Positions 21,516 to 32,059 of a stretch of DNA of 64,000 nt are shown here, piece after piece. The stretch lies in NCBI RefSeq assembly GCF_019393635.1, contig NC_057861.1, forward strand, positions 83,748,327 to 83,812,326, read 5' to 3'. This DNA is from Dromiciops gliroides (Eukaryota > Chordata > Mammalia > Microbiotheria > Microbiotheriidae). The first letter of the stretch is position 1. The number at the start of each line of letters is the position of its first letter. The notes beneath the pieces were generated by a model. That model made no database searches, was not told the origin of the DNA, and saw only the letters and a program-made list of their open reading frames with translations. A program made the position numbers and the translations under genes.

Positions 21516-21835
21516 ATCTGTTGTTCCTCATTTGTTCTCAAAGAGGACCAATGACATCTGGGAGAGAGATGTCTTGAGTTGCAAGTAAATTGGAGGCAGG
21601 GTTATGCAAAATCATCTGCCTCCTTCTCTCCTCCAGAGTCATTGGAGTCCAGTGGCAAGACATAGGTCAAGATGACTGGTGAAGGCTCAGGATTCAGTGA
21701 ATGACCTTGACCTTTTAAAATTAAGGTCTTTCCCAGGTCTCAGTTTGTCTAAAGCAACACCCATTCAATGACTAAGGGCTGGGTAAGAATTGAGACAAAA
21801 GATGACCTAATTTACCACCACAAAATAGCAATCTG
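21516..21835 (-). mobile_element. RTE-related LINE 3' end, antisense
   Basis: TCTCAAAGAGGACCAATGAC, TCTCCTCCAGAGTCATTGG, CAAGATGACTGGTGAAGG and TAAGGTCTTTCCCAGG match the family also found antisense at 28413-28945 and sense as the tail of the SINE at 49870-50158. I place it with RTE-type elements or the RTE-derived SINE of marsupials from memory. Confidence 0.6.
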
Positions 21836-22099
21836 GGAGGGGAAGACCCTGGTAGTTTCTTGCTAAAACAGAAAACAATTGTTATTTACACTCCTTCTAG
21901 ACCATGGAGACCTAAACAATGAGCCATACAGGCTTGGGCTGGGGGTTGGGTATTATTGTCAATTCAATAAAAGCCAGACATTTACATTTAAAGGAGTAGT
22001 CAACTAGCTATATAGGCTCCAACCTATAGACTATTAAGCCTGGAACAGAGAGACTTTGGAAACCCAACCCTGTGGAAGTGACCATAGAACACATTATTT

Positions 22100-22268
22100 C
22101 TCAACTGGAAGGGACAGAAGAGGTCATGTAGTCTAACATATACACACATTCTTCTCAAATTTTACAAATGTGTGAACTGAGGCCCAGAGATGAGACATGG
22201 CCAAGTAGAAATGAGCTCAGAAACCACAGCTCCTGGGTTCTGGTCCAGGACCTTTTTCCATGTTGCCA
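22100..22268 (-). mobile_element. MIR3-like element, antisense
   Basis: AACTGGAAGGGACAGAAG, GTGTGAACTGAGGCCCAG and CTCCTGGGTTCTGGTCC are in order. Confidence 0.65.
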
Positions 22269-22904
22269 GGCAGAATGTTTGTCTCATGCCCAAAGGGGAC
22301 CTTCTCTGGCTGAGATGTGTAACCCACAGGTACACCCCAATTTGATCTTCTGTCCTTTCCCTAGACTGTATAGTTGGACACAAGAAATCAAAACCAAAAA
22401 ATCCTTGAAGTGAACCGGAAAGAACGAAAAATTTTCAAGCTGTCAGAGAATTAATTCTTTGTCACTATCTTCCCCTCTCTCTCCCTCTTTTTTCAAAGGG
22501 AAAAGACTTCTTGTTTGGAATCTTCCTGATGCAGATGTATGAGGACTCTTGCCACACCAATCTCTGGGATCTAGCATCTTCTATTGACTTAAAGAAACAA
22601 TGGCAGAGTTTGCATATAAGAAATTCCATTTTTCAGTGTCAGCCAGACAGTGAGAAATGGGGCCAGAGTGCCCCCTGTATGTGGCATTGAGCACTGGAAG
22701 GGTAGTGAGAGGCAGGAGGAGGTTCTGACAGCCCCTGCCTTCATGGGACTTAGAGGGTGAGGATAGGGTGAAGGAAGGAGACATGACCCAAGGGCCAGGG
22801 AAACTCCCGGTCTGAAGAGAGACCTGCCCACTGGGAAGCCTTGGACTATCATCATGGAGTAACTAAATCAGAGGTGGACACAGCCAGTTTAGAACATTAA
22901 CTAT
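22269..22904. other. No gene; single-copy DNA
   Basis: Nothing assignable. Short frames on both strands lack domains. Confidence 0.4.
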
Positions 22905-23040
22905 CAGAGACAGATAAGAACTCAGAGACAATCTTGTCTTTTGTCCTCATCTTAGGGAGGGAAGCAAGATGCAAAAATGTCACTTGCCCAGGGTCACAAA
23001 GCTCTCCTCCTGTGATTGGCCTCCCTGGACCAGAACTATC
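22905..23040 (-). mobile_element. MIR fragment, antisense
   Basis: TTGTCCTCATCTTAGGGAG and GTCACTTGCCCAGGGTCAC are the core of an antisense MIR. Confidence 0.65.
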
Positions 23041-23784
23041 TCTGTGTAATGGCAGAGAAAGGCATGAACCTAGAGCTAAAAACTGGAAGCTGTGCATGAG
23101 GAGAAAAAAGGACCTTGGTCTGAGAATTCAGCAGCCCTGGATGGGCTTTGAAGAGTTAACAGCATTCTACAAATATGAGTGGGTCATCACTGTGAATTAT
23201 TAACAACTGGCATTTCTTAATAATATTGCATTATTTTTTCCTGTTTATTGGTGAATGAAGGAGTAGGGCAGACTAGAGGAATCAGGAAGGGAAGGAAGGC
23301 TTCCTGGAGGAGTTGGGGATCCTTGGGACTTGGAGACCAGCTTTGCTTCGAGTCCAAGGCAAACATAGGAAATCATCAGAGTCTCTTCTAAAAATAGAAT
23401 GCAGTATAAACTGCAGTGGCAGGCTGGTGGCACAGAATATGTGGGGGCCCAGGAAGGTTTCCAGGAGAGGGTGGAACTGGAGACCAGCGTTAAAGGATGG
23501 GGAGTGTTTGGTTGGGGGAGGATAGGAGGGGCCTTCCAAACTGGGGGTGGGGAAGTCTGAGAAAAATGGAGGTGGTGAAAGATTTTTGGAGTGAAGAGCC
23601 CTGGATAAATGTAAGATGGCATTATCACCACTCCTGTCTAGCTGGGGAGACAAACTGAAAATCATGAAACCACATGGGGACGATTACAAACAACATATTT
23701 ATAAAAGCAGCGATACAGTCACAACTGAGCCTTGGCTGTGAATTCTGAGGGGGCTGAGAGGAGGGAGAAGGCAAAGGCTGCCAG
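23041..23784. other. No gene; purine-rich, possible old repeat at 23280-23560
   Basis: AAGGCTTCCTGGAGGAG and GGAAGGTTTCCAGGAG, 150 bp apart, look like two decayed copies of a repeat related to 3920-4060 and 36790-36880. Polypurine composition gives long artefact frames on the minus strand. Confidence 0.35.
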
Positions 23785-23940
23785 GGAAGGAGCTCAGGAC
23801 TGGGAGCGAGGAAACCCAGGCTTTGCCACTCCCTGGCTCTGTCTTAGGCCTTGTGTCCTTTCTCTGTGCATCCTCTGAAAAATGAGGGGGCTGAATGAGA
23901 TGAGGACCCCTTCCATCGCTGACATTCTGTTTCTATGAGT
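23785..23940 (+). mobile_element. MIR-type SINE
   Basis: GAGCTCAGGACTGGGAG, GCCACTCCCTGGCTCTG and TGAAAAATGAGGGGGCTG, ending TGACATTCTGTTTCTATG. Confidence 0.75.
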
Positions 23941-24463
23941 ATAATATCCTGCATCTCTGAGTAATCTGAGTGGGATGGGATTAATCAGAGAAGGCAGGAA
24001 AAACTCCAGAGACCAGGGGAGCCAGGCATCTGCAAAGAGGCCCAGGCCTACCTGGGGGTGGACCAGCCACCTGCGTGATATGATTTCAGGGGCACAGGAA
24101 AGACAGCCTCAAATTCCCTACCGTCCTCCCCCAGTTTTCTACTGTTGCCTAGGTGTTCTTTTATAGGACAAGGAGACCTTTCATTCAGCAGAAATTAGAC
24201 TTGAAATGACCACCCTCCACTCATGAATGCTCACTCCTGTTTCTTCCCCGACCTGTCCAACAGATTCTTTATTTGGGCGGGTGATGATTCATCTCCTATA
24301 GGTCAACACCCTCCTCCCCCTGCCCCCAACTAAAAATGAAGAATCAGAGTAGGATTTTAGTGTAGAATTTATTTATTTTATTTTAAAAGGAGAAATATGT
24401 TCCTGTGTTTCTGAATACTGACTCATTCTCTCACTCTCTCCTTTCTCTCCCTGCCCCTGATGT
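23941..24463. other. No gene; single-copy DNA
   Basis: No repeat recognised except an AT-rich patch at about 24360-24385. Confidence 0.4.
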
Positions 24464-24670
24464 CAGAAAGGATATTAAAGACTTTCAAACCTAACCCTAT
24501 CATATTACAGATAAAGAAACTGAGGCACAGGATCATAGCTTTAAAGTCGGAAAGAAGCTTATAGACCTTCAAGTCTGATCCCATCATTTTACAGATGAAA
24601 AGTTCAAGGTCACATGAAAAGTCAAGAGAGGAGTTGGAATTTGAACCTAGGAACTCTAATTGCTTCCCTC
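24464..24670 (-). mobile_element. Two MIR3-like fragments, one inside the other
   Basis: GAAACTGAGGCACAGG at about 24516 and a second start (TTAAAGTCGGAAAGAAGC) followed by CATTTTACAGATGAAAAG and AGGTCACATG show two copies overlapping in the same orientation. Confidence 0.6.
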
Positions 24671-24677
24671 CTGGGAG

Positions 24678-25095
24678 GTAACTATTTATTATGCAACTTT
24701 GAGAAAGCCATGTCCCCTCTGTGTTTCAGTTTCCTAGTTTAAAAATTAGAGCTTTTTTATTGTTCTTGAATCATTTCATATTTTCCATGACCCCGTTTGG
24801 GATTTTCTTGGCAAAGACACTGGAATGGTTTGCCATTTACTTCTCCATCTCATTTTATAGATGTGAAAACTGAAGCAAACAGGGCTAACTGACTTCCCCA
24901 GGGTCATGTAGCTAGTAAATATCTAGGATAGATTTGAACTCAGATCCTCCTGACTTCAGGACTGGTGCTCTCTCCACTGTACCATGTAGCTGCCCATAAA
25001 AACTGGAGCACCAAACTATATTGTCTATAAGGTCCCTTAAAGCTCTCCTAGTCTGTTCTGATATCTCAGTGTTCCTTCCAGTTTCAACATTCTAC
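24678..25095 (+). mobile_element. MIR-type SINE split by a MAR1-type SINE
   Basis: Left arm AACTTTGAGAAAGCCATG and CAGTTTCCTAGTTTAAAA; right arm GTCCCTTAAAGCTCTCC and ATATCTCAGTGTTCC. The gap is the antisense MAR1 at 24758-24994; near-identical TAAAAATTAGAGC and TAAAAACTGGAGC mark the duplication. Confidence 0.8.
24758..24994 (-). mobile_element. MAR1-type SINE (long form), antisense
   Basis: CCATGACCCCGTTTGGG, CACTGGAATGGTTTGCC, CCCAGGGTCATGTAGC and TACCATGTAGCTGCCC are in order. Confidence 0.9.
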
Positions 25096-25264
25096 ATTTT
25101 CAGGGCCCTTTCACTTCAGCCATCTCATATTCTAAGGTCCCTTCCAGCTCTGAAATTCAGGCTTCTATAAAACAAATATGGGCTTCTGTTTTAATGACTG
25201 AGCAGCAGAGGAGAGCCCCAGAGAGCAGTTGATTTATGTTGCTGGACTCAGCTATCCGCTGTTA

Positions 25265-25615
25265 ATAACTAGAATAATGATAATAATAGCTCAGTTTTCT
25301 CACAACCATCAAGCAATGTAAACATTGCAACTCGCATCACTCCTATTTTGCAGATCAGCAGAGTAGAGCTCAAAGAGTTTATGACTTCTCCCAGGTCACA
25401 TAGTTTGATAAAGTATGGGGCCAGGACTATCACCTAGGCCTTCTCCACCTCCTACACTACCAAGAAAGACAACCCCACAGAATGGGCATTTCAATGGGCC
25501 AACCAATCAATCAGCAAGCATTTATTTAGTATCTTCCTTGTGCCAGAGATACAAAAGCAAAACTGAAACAATTCCTGGCCTCAAGGAATTTATACTCTAC
25601 AAGGGATATCAATAT
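25265..25615 (-). mobile_element. Two antisense MIR SINEs
   Basis: First 25265-25440 (GCAGATCAGCAGAGTAG, TTCTCCCAGGTCACATAG). Second 25500-25615 (CAGCAAGCATTTATTTAG, TCAAGGAATTTATACTC). Confidence 0.7.
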
Positions 25616-25762
25616 CAATAGATATAGATATTTGTATATACACATATGTATATATATACACATATACATATATACCTACACACATATAAATACTTATATA
25701 TTGTACATATACATATATACACATAAAGATACATGCATGTATGCATACATACATACATGTGT
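25616..25762. repeat. (ATACAT)n-type AT/AC microsatellite
   Basis: Imperfect TATATACACATA and CATACATACAT repeats over about 145 bp. It directly precedes the head of a MAR1-type SINE. Confidence 0.9.
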
Positions 25763-26008
25763 GTATTGCAATGGATGGAGCAACAGCCCTAGAGTCAGGA
25801 GGACATGAATTCAAATCTGGCCTCAGACACTTACTAACTGTGTGACCCTGGGCAAGTCACATAGTCAGTAGTCAGTTTCCTCATCTATAAAATGAGGTAG
25901 AGAAGGAATCGGCAAATCACTCTAATATCTCTGCTAAGAAAACCCCAAACAGGTCCATAAAGAGTCGGACATGACTTAAATGACTCAACAACAACAACAA
26001 CAACAAAT
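25763..26008 (+). mobile_element. MAR1-type SINE (long form), sense
   Basis: CAACAGCCCTAGAGTCAGG, AACTGTGTGACCCTGGG, GAATCGGCAAATCACTC, AAGAAAACCCCAAACAGG, ending in about six ACA units. Confidence 0.92.
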
Positions 26009-26009
26009 A

Positions 26010-26160
26010 GAAAATAGAAAACATGTTGGATTTGGAGCCAAGAAGACAGGTTCAAATCTCTCATTTAACCTCTTTGAATCTTAGATTCTTCAGCTATAAA
26101 TGAGGAATCTGGACTTGGTGACCTCTACAATCCCTTCCAGCTTAAAATCTCTGATCCTAA
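26010..26160 (+). mobile_element. MIR-type SINE
   Basis: TTGGATTTGGAGCCAAG, TCATTTAACCTCTTTG and TAAATGAGGAATCTGG, ending TCTCTGATCC. Confidence 0.75.
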
Positions 26161-26164
26161 AAGT

Positions 26165-26640
26165 CTGCATCTATTCAAAATAAATCCAAAAGAAGCATAA
26201 GTGGCTCTGGGGGGAGGCAGCTGCTGGAGTAAGACTAGCCCCATATACAGAAAGAGGTCCTTGAGCTGAGCCTTGAGAGAAATAAGAGATTGTAAGAGGT
26301 AGAGATAATGAAGGAGTACATTTCAGACATGGGGAACCTGGAATTCTAAGGTCTAGAGTTGGGAGATGAGTATTCTGCAGGGGAAACAGAAACTGGTCTA
26401 AGGTCCTTCCTTCTTACCTAGAACACAAAACCTCTTAGTGCTGCCCTATAGAGATATTTTGGTTACTTAGATTTGGATCAGTGGATAGATAAGAAAACCC
26501 CAATAATAATAATAGCAATAAAATATGAGAACATTAGAGCTGGAAAGCCCTTTGATTAGTGCATAGACCCAAGTCCACAGATTCCACATCCAGCACTCTA
26601 TCTGCTGCCCCACCTTTCAACCTAGGTTAAACCTAACTTA
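26165..26640. other. No gene; decayed repeat traces
   Basis: TGAGCTGAGCCTTGAGAG at 26264 resembles the repeat at 36810. A MIR3-like trace lies at about 26530-26620 (CATTAGAGCTGGAAAGC). Confidence 0.35.
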
Positions 26641-26678
26641 TGTTAGATGGAATCTCAGTGATCACCTAGTCCTGTGCT

Positions 26679-26823
26679 TTTTTTTTTTTTTTTTGGCAGG
26701 GCAATGAGGATTAAGTGACTTGCCCAGGGTCACACAGCTAGTAAGTGTCTGAGGCCAGATTTGAACTCAGGTCCTCCTGAATCCAGGGCTGGTGCTTTAT
26801 CTACTGCACCACCTAGCTGCCCC
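26679..26823 (-). mobile_element. WSINE1-type SINE (short form), antisense
   Basis: A 16-base T-run is followed by GGGCAATGAGGATTAAGTG, GCCAGATTTGAACTCAGG and CACCACCTAGCTGCCCC: the complete element in reverse with its poly-A tail at the left. Confidence 0.95.
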
Positions 26824-27009
26824 ATGGGCTCTTATTTTATAAAGTTTTATTGATGTTTTGTTTTTATATGACAAACATTTACAGATTACTTCCAGTTTGT
26901 GAGATGCCTTGTAACAAAGTAAAACAGATAAGTGAAACCAATAATATAGGAACCTTATCTGAATGCGCTATGCTCTCATTTTCTTATGAGGAAACTGAGT
27001 CTCATTTGG
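26824..27009. mobile_element. Unassigned AT-rich repeat-like segment
   Basis: TAAAGTTTTATTGATGTTTTG and GTAACAAAGTAAAACAG have the look of an antisense LINE or SINE 3' part, but I cannot name the family. Confidence 0.3.
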
Positions 27010-27170
27010 TTTAGTCCATTTGCCAAGACAGTTTACTGGGGTATGATTGTTGTGTATGCTACAGCTTCTTGGAGTCACAGGTGAGAATTGGGTGAATCAG
27101 GCAGGCACCAAAGGTAGATGAAAAGCCCTGAAAAGGGCTCAGCAAGTATTCACACCAGAAAGGAGAAATC
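27010..27170 (-). mobile_element. RTE-related fragment, antisense
   Basis: CCAAGACAGTTTACTGGGG, GCTACAGCTTCTTGGAG and GCCCTGAAAAGGGCTC match 28785-28930 word for word with few differences. Confidence 0.6.
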
Positions 27171-27424
27171 ATTTTCTCCCAAGGTTATATAACCAGAGAG
27201 TGACAAAGCTAGGATTAGCATCCAGCTCACTTGACTTCTAGTCCTATATTCATTCCCCTCCTCTATGTGAGGATTCTCAATTTTCTTGAATTTAGAGTGA
27301 ACAGGCTTTCAGCTTTTGTTTTTTTGTTTTTTCATTTTTTCCAAATTCCCTCAAACTCCCTCCAAAGGTCATGTATATATGTAAAGCACTAATGACTGTG
27401 AATCCAAAGCTAGAACTTGTTTCT

Positions 27425-27537
27425 GTAATAATAATTATTATTGTCACTATTGTTACTATTATTATAACTAACTGTATACCGGGGACTGAGCTAAGGGTTT
27501 TATAATTATCTCATTTGATCTTCACATGGGTTGTTCG
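27425..27537 (-). mobile_element. MIR fragment, antisense
   Basis: An ATT-rich tail then ACCGGGGACTGAGCTAAG and AATTATCTCATTTGATC. Confidence 0.7.
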
Positions 27538-27540
27538 ACT

Positions 27541-27799
27541 GAGGCAGCTAGGTGGCACAGTGCAAAGACCACTGGACCCGGAGTCGAAGATATGAGTTCA
27601 AAATTCAGGCTCAAACATTTACTAGCTGTGTGACTGTGAGCAAGTCACTGATCCTCTTGCAGGCTCAAATTTCCTCCTGTGTAAAATGGGAGATAATAAT
27701 AGCACCCACCTCCTAGGGTCATTGTGAAGATCAAACAAGATAACATTTATAAAGTACTTCATAAACTTTAAAGCACAATATAAATGCTAGCTTTATCCT
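27541..27799 (+). mobile_element. CORE-SINE (MIR_Mars-like), full length
   Basis: GAGGCAGCTAGGTGGCAC (tRNA-like head), TTTACTAGCTGTGTGAC, GTAAAATGGGAGATAATAAT, GGTCATTGTGAAGATC and AATATAAATGCTAGCTTT are all present; about 260 bp. Confidence 0.9.
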
Positions 27800-27999
27800 G
27801 GGGGTATAAAGCTATGAAAAAGTAGTCTGTGTAAAGCTCTGAAGGCTGAGAAGATGAAAAGGGGCCCAGGAAACTTTATGATTGATATTTCTTTAAGCCC
27901 CAAAGACATTGTCAGTTTTGGGAAGCACAGTGTTCATATTTCTGCTTTCAGTAGTAGAATCAGATCTCCACTGAAGTCCTACTCTGTTGATAAGGGTGT

Positions 28000-28130
28000 A
28001 TACACACTTCTGTATATACATATATAGATACATATATGTACATGTCTATTATGTATGCATATGTATATGTATGTGCATACATACACATGTATTAACATAC
28101 ATATATATTCATACATATATGTTGGGGGAG
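28000..28130. repeat. (TATACA)n-type microsatellite
   Basis: Imperfect TATACATA/TATGTATG repeats; alternating purine-pyrimidine. Confidence 0.9.
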
Positions 28131-28265
28131 TAAGGTTGGACTTTGATCTTATTGGTATTGGGAATTTCCACCATTTCAGACTGGCACCTACTCTATAACT
28201 TCAAGTCTTAGATGAAAGAAAGGAAGAAAACAAGCATTTATTAAGCACCTACAGTTGTTTGTCCT

Positions 28266-28412
28266 TTTTTTTTTTTTGCAGGCCAATGAGGGTTAAGTGA
28301 CTTTCCCAGGGTCACACAGCTAGTAAGTGTCAAGTGTCTAAGGCCAGATTTGAACTCAGCTCCTCCTGAATCCAGGGCTGGTGCTTTATCCACTGTGCCA
28401 TTTAGCTGCCCC
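28266..28412 (-). mobile_element. WSINE1-type SINE (short form), antisense
   Basis: T-run, GGCCAATGAGGGTTAAGTG, CACACAGCTAGTAAGTG, GTGCCATTTAGCTGCCCC. TTTGTCCTT at 28257-28265 and about 28414-28422 is the target duplication; the target was the RTE-related element to the right. Confidence 0.92.
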
Positions 28413-28944
28413 ATTTGTCCTTCATTTTTGAAGAGGATCAATGATATCACAGGGTGATGACTTGCATGTGAATTGGATTTAAATGAGGGAGAGCTGAACA
28501 AAGTTGTCAGCCTCACTCTTCCAGAGTCAGTGGCAGGACCAAAGTCAAGATAACTGGTGATGGCTCAGGATTCAGTGGGTGGCACTGGTGTCTTCGATGA
28601 CTAACTAAGCTCTATGTACTCTATAGCACCTGATTCAGCTGCCTTTATAGCCATTGAAATAAATTGTTCCCATCTGCCTATTTCACCAGAAAAAGTGTTC
28701 ACATCCTTGGGAGTAGATATCCCTCTAACTTACCAACAGGTATGAGGCCTGTTGGTTACCCCTAACGTGGCGTTAGCCCATCTCCCAAGACAGTTTACAG
28801 GGGTCTGCTGTGTGTGCTACAGCTTCTTAAAGCCACAGGTTAGAGTTGGGTGACTCAGGTGGACTGCAACGGTGGATGAACAGCCCTGAAAAGGGCTCCA
28901 CAAGCCCTCACACCAGAAGTGCTAGTCCTCTCGAAGACCCCATA
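28413..28944 (-). mobile_element. RTE-related LINE 3' region, antisense, long
   Basis: TTTGAAGAGGATCAATGATA, TCTTCCAGAGTCAGTGGC, GATAACTGGTGATGGC, ATAGCACCTGATTCAGC, TCTCCCAAGACAGTTTAC and CCCTGAAAAGGGCTCC. It is the longest copy of this family in the window and links the 21516 and 27010 fragments into one element. No reverse transcriptase words are seen. Confidence 0.6.
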
Positions 28945-29191
28945 CCCACCAAGTGCCTATAATGTGACAGGCAGTATGCTAAACACTTTACATCTTTGAT
29001 CCTCACAACAACCTTGGGAGGTAGGTGCCATTATGATCTCCATTTTAGAATTGGGGAAACTGAGGTAAATAGAGGTTAAGTGACTTATTCAGGGTCACAC
29101 AGTCAATAAGTTTGTCTGAAGTGGAATTTAAACTCAGGTCTTCCTGACTCCAGGCTCAGTGATCTATCACAATGCCATGGAGCTGCCTCAG
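28945..29191 (-). mobile_element. CORE-SINE (MIR_Mars-like), antisense, full length
   Basis: AAGTGCCTATAATGTGACAG, ACAACAACCCTTGGGAGG-like words, GAGGTTAAGTGACTTATTC, CTTCCTGACTCCAGGC and TGCCATGGAGCTGCCTC. Confidence 0.9.
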
Positions 29192-29490
29192 TGTTGTTAC
29201 AGAAGTAGAATAAGGTTGTCAAAAGCTATGTCAACCAAGTTCAGGTCTGAAAGGCCCTCCCAAGTGGCTCAGGCTTTCAATACAGCTCTAGAGAAGCACT
29301 TTATACTGTATCCATCCAAATACCAGCCTGGCTAAGTGTCAGAAGGATTTAATTTGCAACATGATGTTTTCAGCTACAGCTACTCATCTATGAAATAAAG
29401 CAACAAAATGGCTACAAATTATATTGGAGGAGAAAGTAACTTTCGACATCAGGAATACATTAAAAAAAAAAAAAAGGAAGCAATGCCAGA
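29192..29490. other. No gene; single-copy DNA
   Basis: Nothing assignable. An A-run at 29461-29474 precedes the L3 remnant. Confidence 0.4.
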
Positions 29491-29760
29491 GGTGGAAGCA
29501 CCCTGCAAGGACTTCCAATGCAACTTACGCCAGACTGGAAATCACCTCTATAACTTCCTAGACAGATGGACATCTTCTCACTGATTGAGGCCTTCTGGGA
29601 ATGGAGAACTCATTCCCTACCTTAGGGAACCCATCTGACTTGGGGACATATATTTTTGCTCTGGATTCATAGCATCTCAGAGGCAGAGGCGATCTCAGAG
29701 GTTACTAGCCTATTCTCTCAGGCAGGACAGGAATTTCCTCTAGATCATTCCTTATAGAGA
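29491..29760 (-). mobile_element. L3/CR1 3' end fragments, antisense
   Basis: GGGAATGGAGAACTCATTCC, TAGGGAACCCATCTGAC, then a second start TCAGAGGCAGAGGCGATC and CAGGACAGGAATTTCC. Two fragments in the same orientation. Confidence 0.6.
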
Positions 29761-29812
29761 AGTGATCATAATCTTATATATGGAGAGGTGGAAGTGATCT
29801 GAGAGGATAAAT

Positions 29813-30015
29813 AGATAAACGTTTATTTAGTGCCTTCTATGTTCCAGGCACTATGCTAAGTGATAGCCATGAAACTTTAATTTTACAGATGAGGAAAATG
29901 AGACATGGGCGGGGGGGGGGGGAATGTGACTTGACCTGCCTGAAACTGGATTTGAGTAAAGGTCTTCTTGACTTTAAATCGAGGGTCCTATCAACTATGC
30001 TATGGTCATCTAGTT
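29813..30015 (-). mobile_element. MIR-type SINE, antisense
   Basis: TTATTTAGTGCCTTCTATG, TTTTACAGATGAGGAAAATG, GTCTTCTTGACTTTAAATC. A 12-base G-run at about 29910-29921 is a local expansion. Confidence 0.8.
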
Positions 30016-30089
30016 TTTTTGTTTTGTTTTGTCTTTCAGTCAAGTAAGATTTGATGGGGAGTCATTACCTTTTGAGCTAGCCCTTTCCA

Positions 30090-30660
30090 TTATGGGGAAA
30101 CTCTGATTGTTAGAATCAGACCCTAAATAGCTCCCAAATTTGATCTTCTATAATGTCGACCAGCTACTTCTTACTCCATTTTTGTCAGGTAACCCAGAAT
30201 AAGTATGCTCCTTCTGCCCCATGATAACCTTTGAGATTTCTCAAGACAGCTATTGGGTCCCCACTGAGTCTTCTCTTTTGCATGCTGAACATATCTTTGT
30301 ACACATTAGTTTCTGTTCCTTTTACTTCCCTAGTAATAGTTCTCTGGATATGTGTCAATTTGTCCATATCTCTTTTAAAATGTGGCAACTCTCTCAATCC
30401 AAAGGAAAGTAGAGAGAAAGTAAGAGGGAATAAAAAAAGGAAAGAGTGAGAGGAAGGAAGGAGGGAGGGAGGGAAGGAAGGGAGGAAAGTAGGAAGGAAG
30501 GAAGGAAGGAAGGAAGGAAGGAAGGAAGGAAGGAAGGAAGGAAGGAAGGAAGGAAGGAAGGAAGGAAGGAAGGAAGGAAGGAGGGAAGGAAGGAAGGAGG
30601 GAAATGTGTTATGTAGAATGGAATACAATATACCAGATGTAGTTTGAGTAACATAGATAA
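30090..30660 (-). mobile_element. L3/CR1 LINE, antisense, with a GGAA array inside
   Basis: ATGATAACCTTTGAGATTTC, AAGACAGCTATTGGGTCC, CACTGAGTCTTCTCTTTTGC and CTCTTTTAAAATGTGGC track the L3 frame backwards. After the purine array the order resumes with ATATACCAGATGTAGTTTG, the L3 words for the VRPHLEY-like region. Confidence 0.75.
30420..30604. repeat. (GGAA)n microsatellite, about 23 perfect units
   Basis: The perfect run is about 30491-30582, inside a longer imperfect GGAA/GGGA tract. GGAA arrays are known ETS-factor docking sites in mammals; here it is only seen as sequence. The Phe-Leu-Pro-Ser repeat frames on the minus strand are artefacts. Confidence 0.97.
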
Positions 30661-30857
30661 AGGATGGTAAATGGTGGATGATAGATGATAGTTGGTGAAT
30701 GATGAAGACTGGGTCCTCAGACCCTCCTGATGTAATTGAGATGACTTCATGATCAAATTCAGTCATCTTCCTAGTCCTGGGTACAGCTGTCGCTTCTTCC
30801 AACTACTCATTATTTGGAGAAAAGAGGAAGAAGGAGGAAGAAGCAACAGAAGGACAA

Positions 30858-31070
30858 TGAGAAGTATGGGAGTCTGAAGACCTGAGCTTTTTTTCCTGGC
30901 TCTTCCACTTCATGACCTTCAGTAAATCACTTTCTCTCCCTGAGCCTCAGTTTCCTCATTTGTTAAATAAAGATGATAATCCTTGTATTCCTTTTTTCAA
31001 AGGGCTTCTGTAATAATCAGACACTGGATAAGAAAATGCCCTATAAACTCTAAAAATAGGTAAGCTAATG
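30858..31070 (+). mobile_element. MIR-type SINE
   Basis: GTCTGAAGACCTGAGC, GCCTCAGTTTCCTCATTTG, AAGATGATAATCCTTG, ACTCTAAAAATAGGTAAGC. Confidence 0.8.
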
Positions 31071-31207
31071 AGGAGGAGGGAGAAAGAACAAAGAAAAGGA
31101 CAGCATTGTATACAATTGAAATTCAACTTAACTGATCACCCAAAGCTCCTTGAAGACAAAAAGTAGTCCCTAAAGGACAGCTTGAGGGCAGATGTGAAAG
31201 GAAGAGA

Positions 31208-31390
31208 AATGTGGTATAATGGAAAAGCACCCTAACTTTGGAACTACAACACCCAGATTCCAATTTAAACTATTCTTCTGGGCTATCTCTATGATCTTGG
31301 ACAACATTTTCCCTCTGGGGGCATCAGTGTCCCCTTCATAAAATGAGGAGTTTGTATTAGACGGTCTCTAAAGTCTCTTTTTGCTTGAAA
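31208..31390 (+). mobile_element. MIR-type SINE
   Basis: GTGGTATAATGGAAAAGC, ATGATCTTGGACAACATT, CATAAAATGAGGAGTTTG. Confidence 0.75.
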
Positions 31391-31399
31391 CCCTGGGGA

Positions 31400-32059
31400 T
31401 CTCTGCTGTATGATTGGTATTGAGAGGGAATGCATGTTCTGAGTTAATTGATATGAACCTATGACTGTTTTGAGCACCAGATGGTGATACTTCCTCCTTC
31501 CCTTCTCCACCACCCACCTCCCTGAGTCCTTGCATCATTGACATCAGGACTATGCCTTCAATGGATAGGCCCCACCATGTTTATACTGATTTTCAATACT
31601 CTAGGGGTAGAGAAGGTTGGATGGCCCTGCAACTGAAGCGAGTGACTGGAAATAAAGAGAGCTCCATAGCTAAATATTCAGTGGGCCTACACCTAACAGA
31701 AGCCACTAGTGGCCACAGGACTAGTGTATGGTAGAAGCTACCTTTTGAATGGAAATTATATTTCTGGGCCATGTGGGTGACAATCCCGTGACATCAGATA
31801 TCCTACAATGTATGTTCTGCCTTTCTATTTGAGTATGCTGACCACATATATTCCTCTCCATACATGTTCCACATGTGCACAACTCTTCCCACTGATTGTG
31901 GGTGTATTCATAAGAACAGTATGTACTGAGTTTAAGGAAGAAATAATTTCTTTTAATTTTTTCTTACTCTGCTATTTTACTAAATGTCTTTGCTTTGAAT
32001 GGATTGTGTCCTTTGGCTAATTAGTAAAAATAAATATATAGGTGGGGGCTCATGAGCTA
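31400..32059. other. No gene; single-copy DNA
   Basis: No repeat recognised over 650 bp. Frames at 31552-31734 and 31808-32020 show no domain. It joins the next block without an obvious boundary. Confidence 0.4.

Noticed and set aside
23245-23665. Two minus-strand frames of 127-128 codons rich in Pro/Ser
   Set aside because: They reflect a polypurine plus strand; the frames overlap each other and show no domain.
30185-30802. 205-codon minus-strand frame rich in Phe-Leu-Pro-Ser
   Set aside because: It is the translation of the GGAA microsatellite and flanking L3 sequence.
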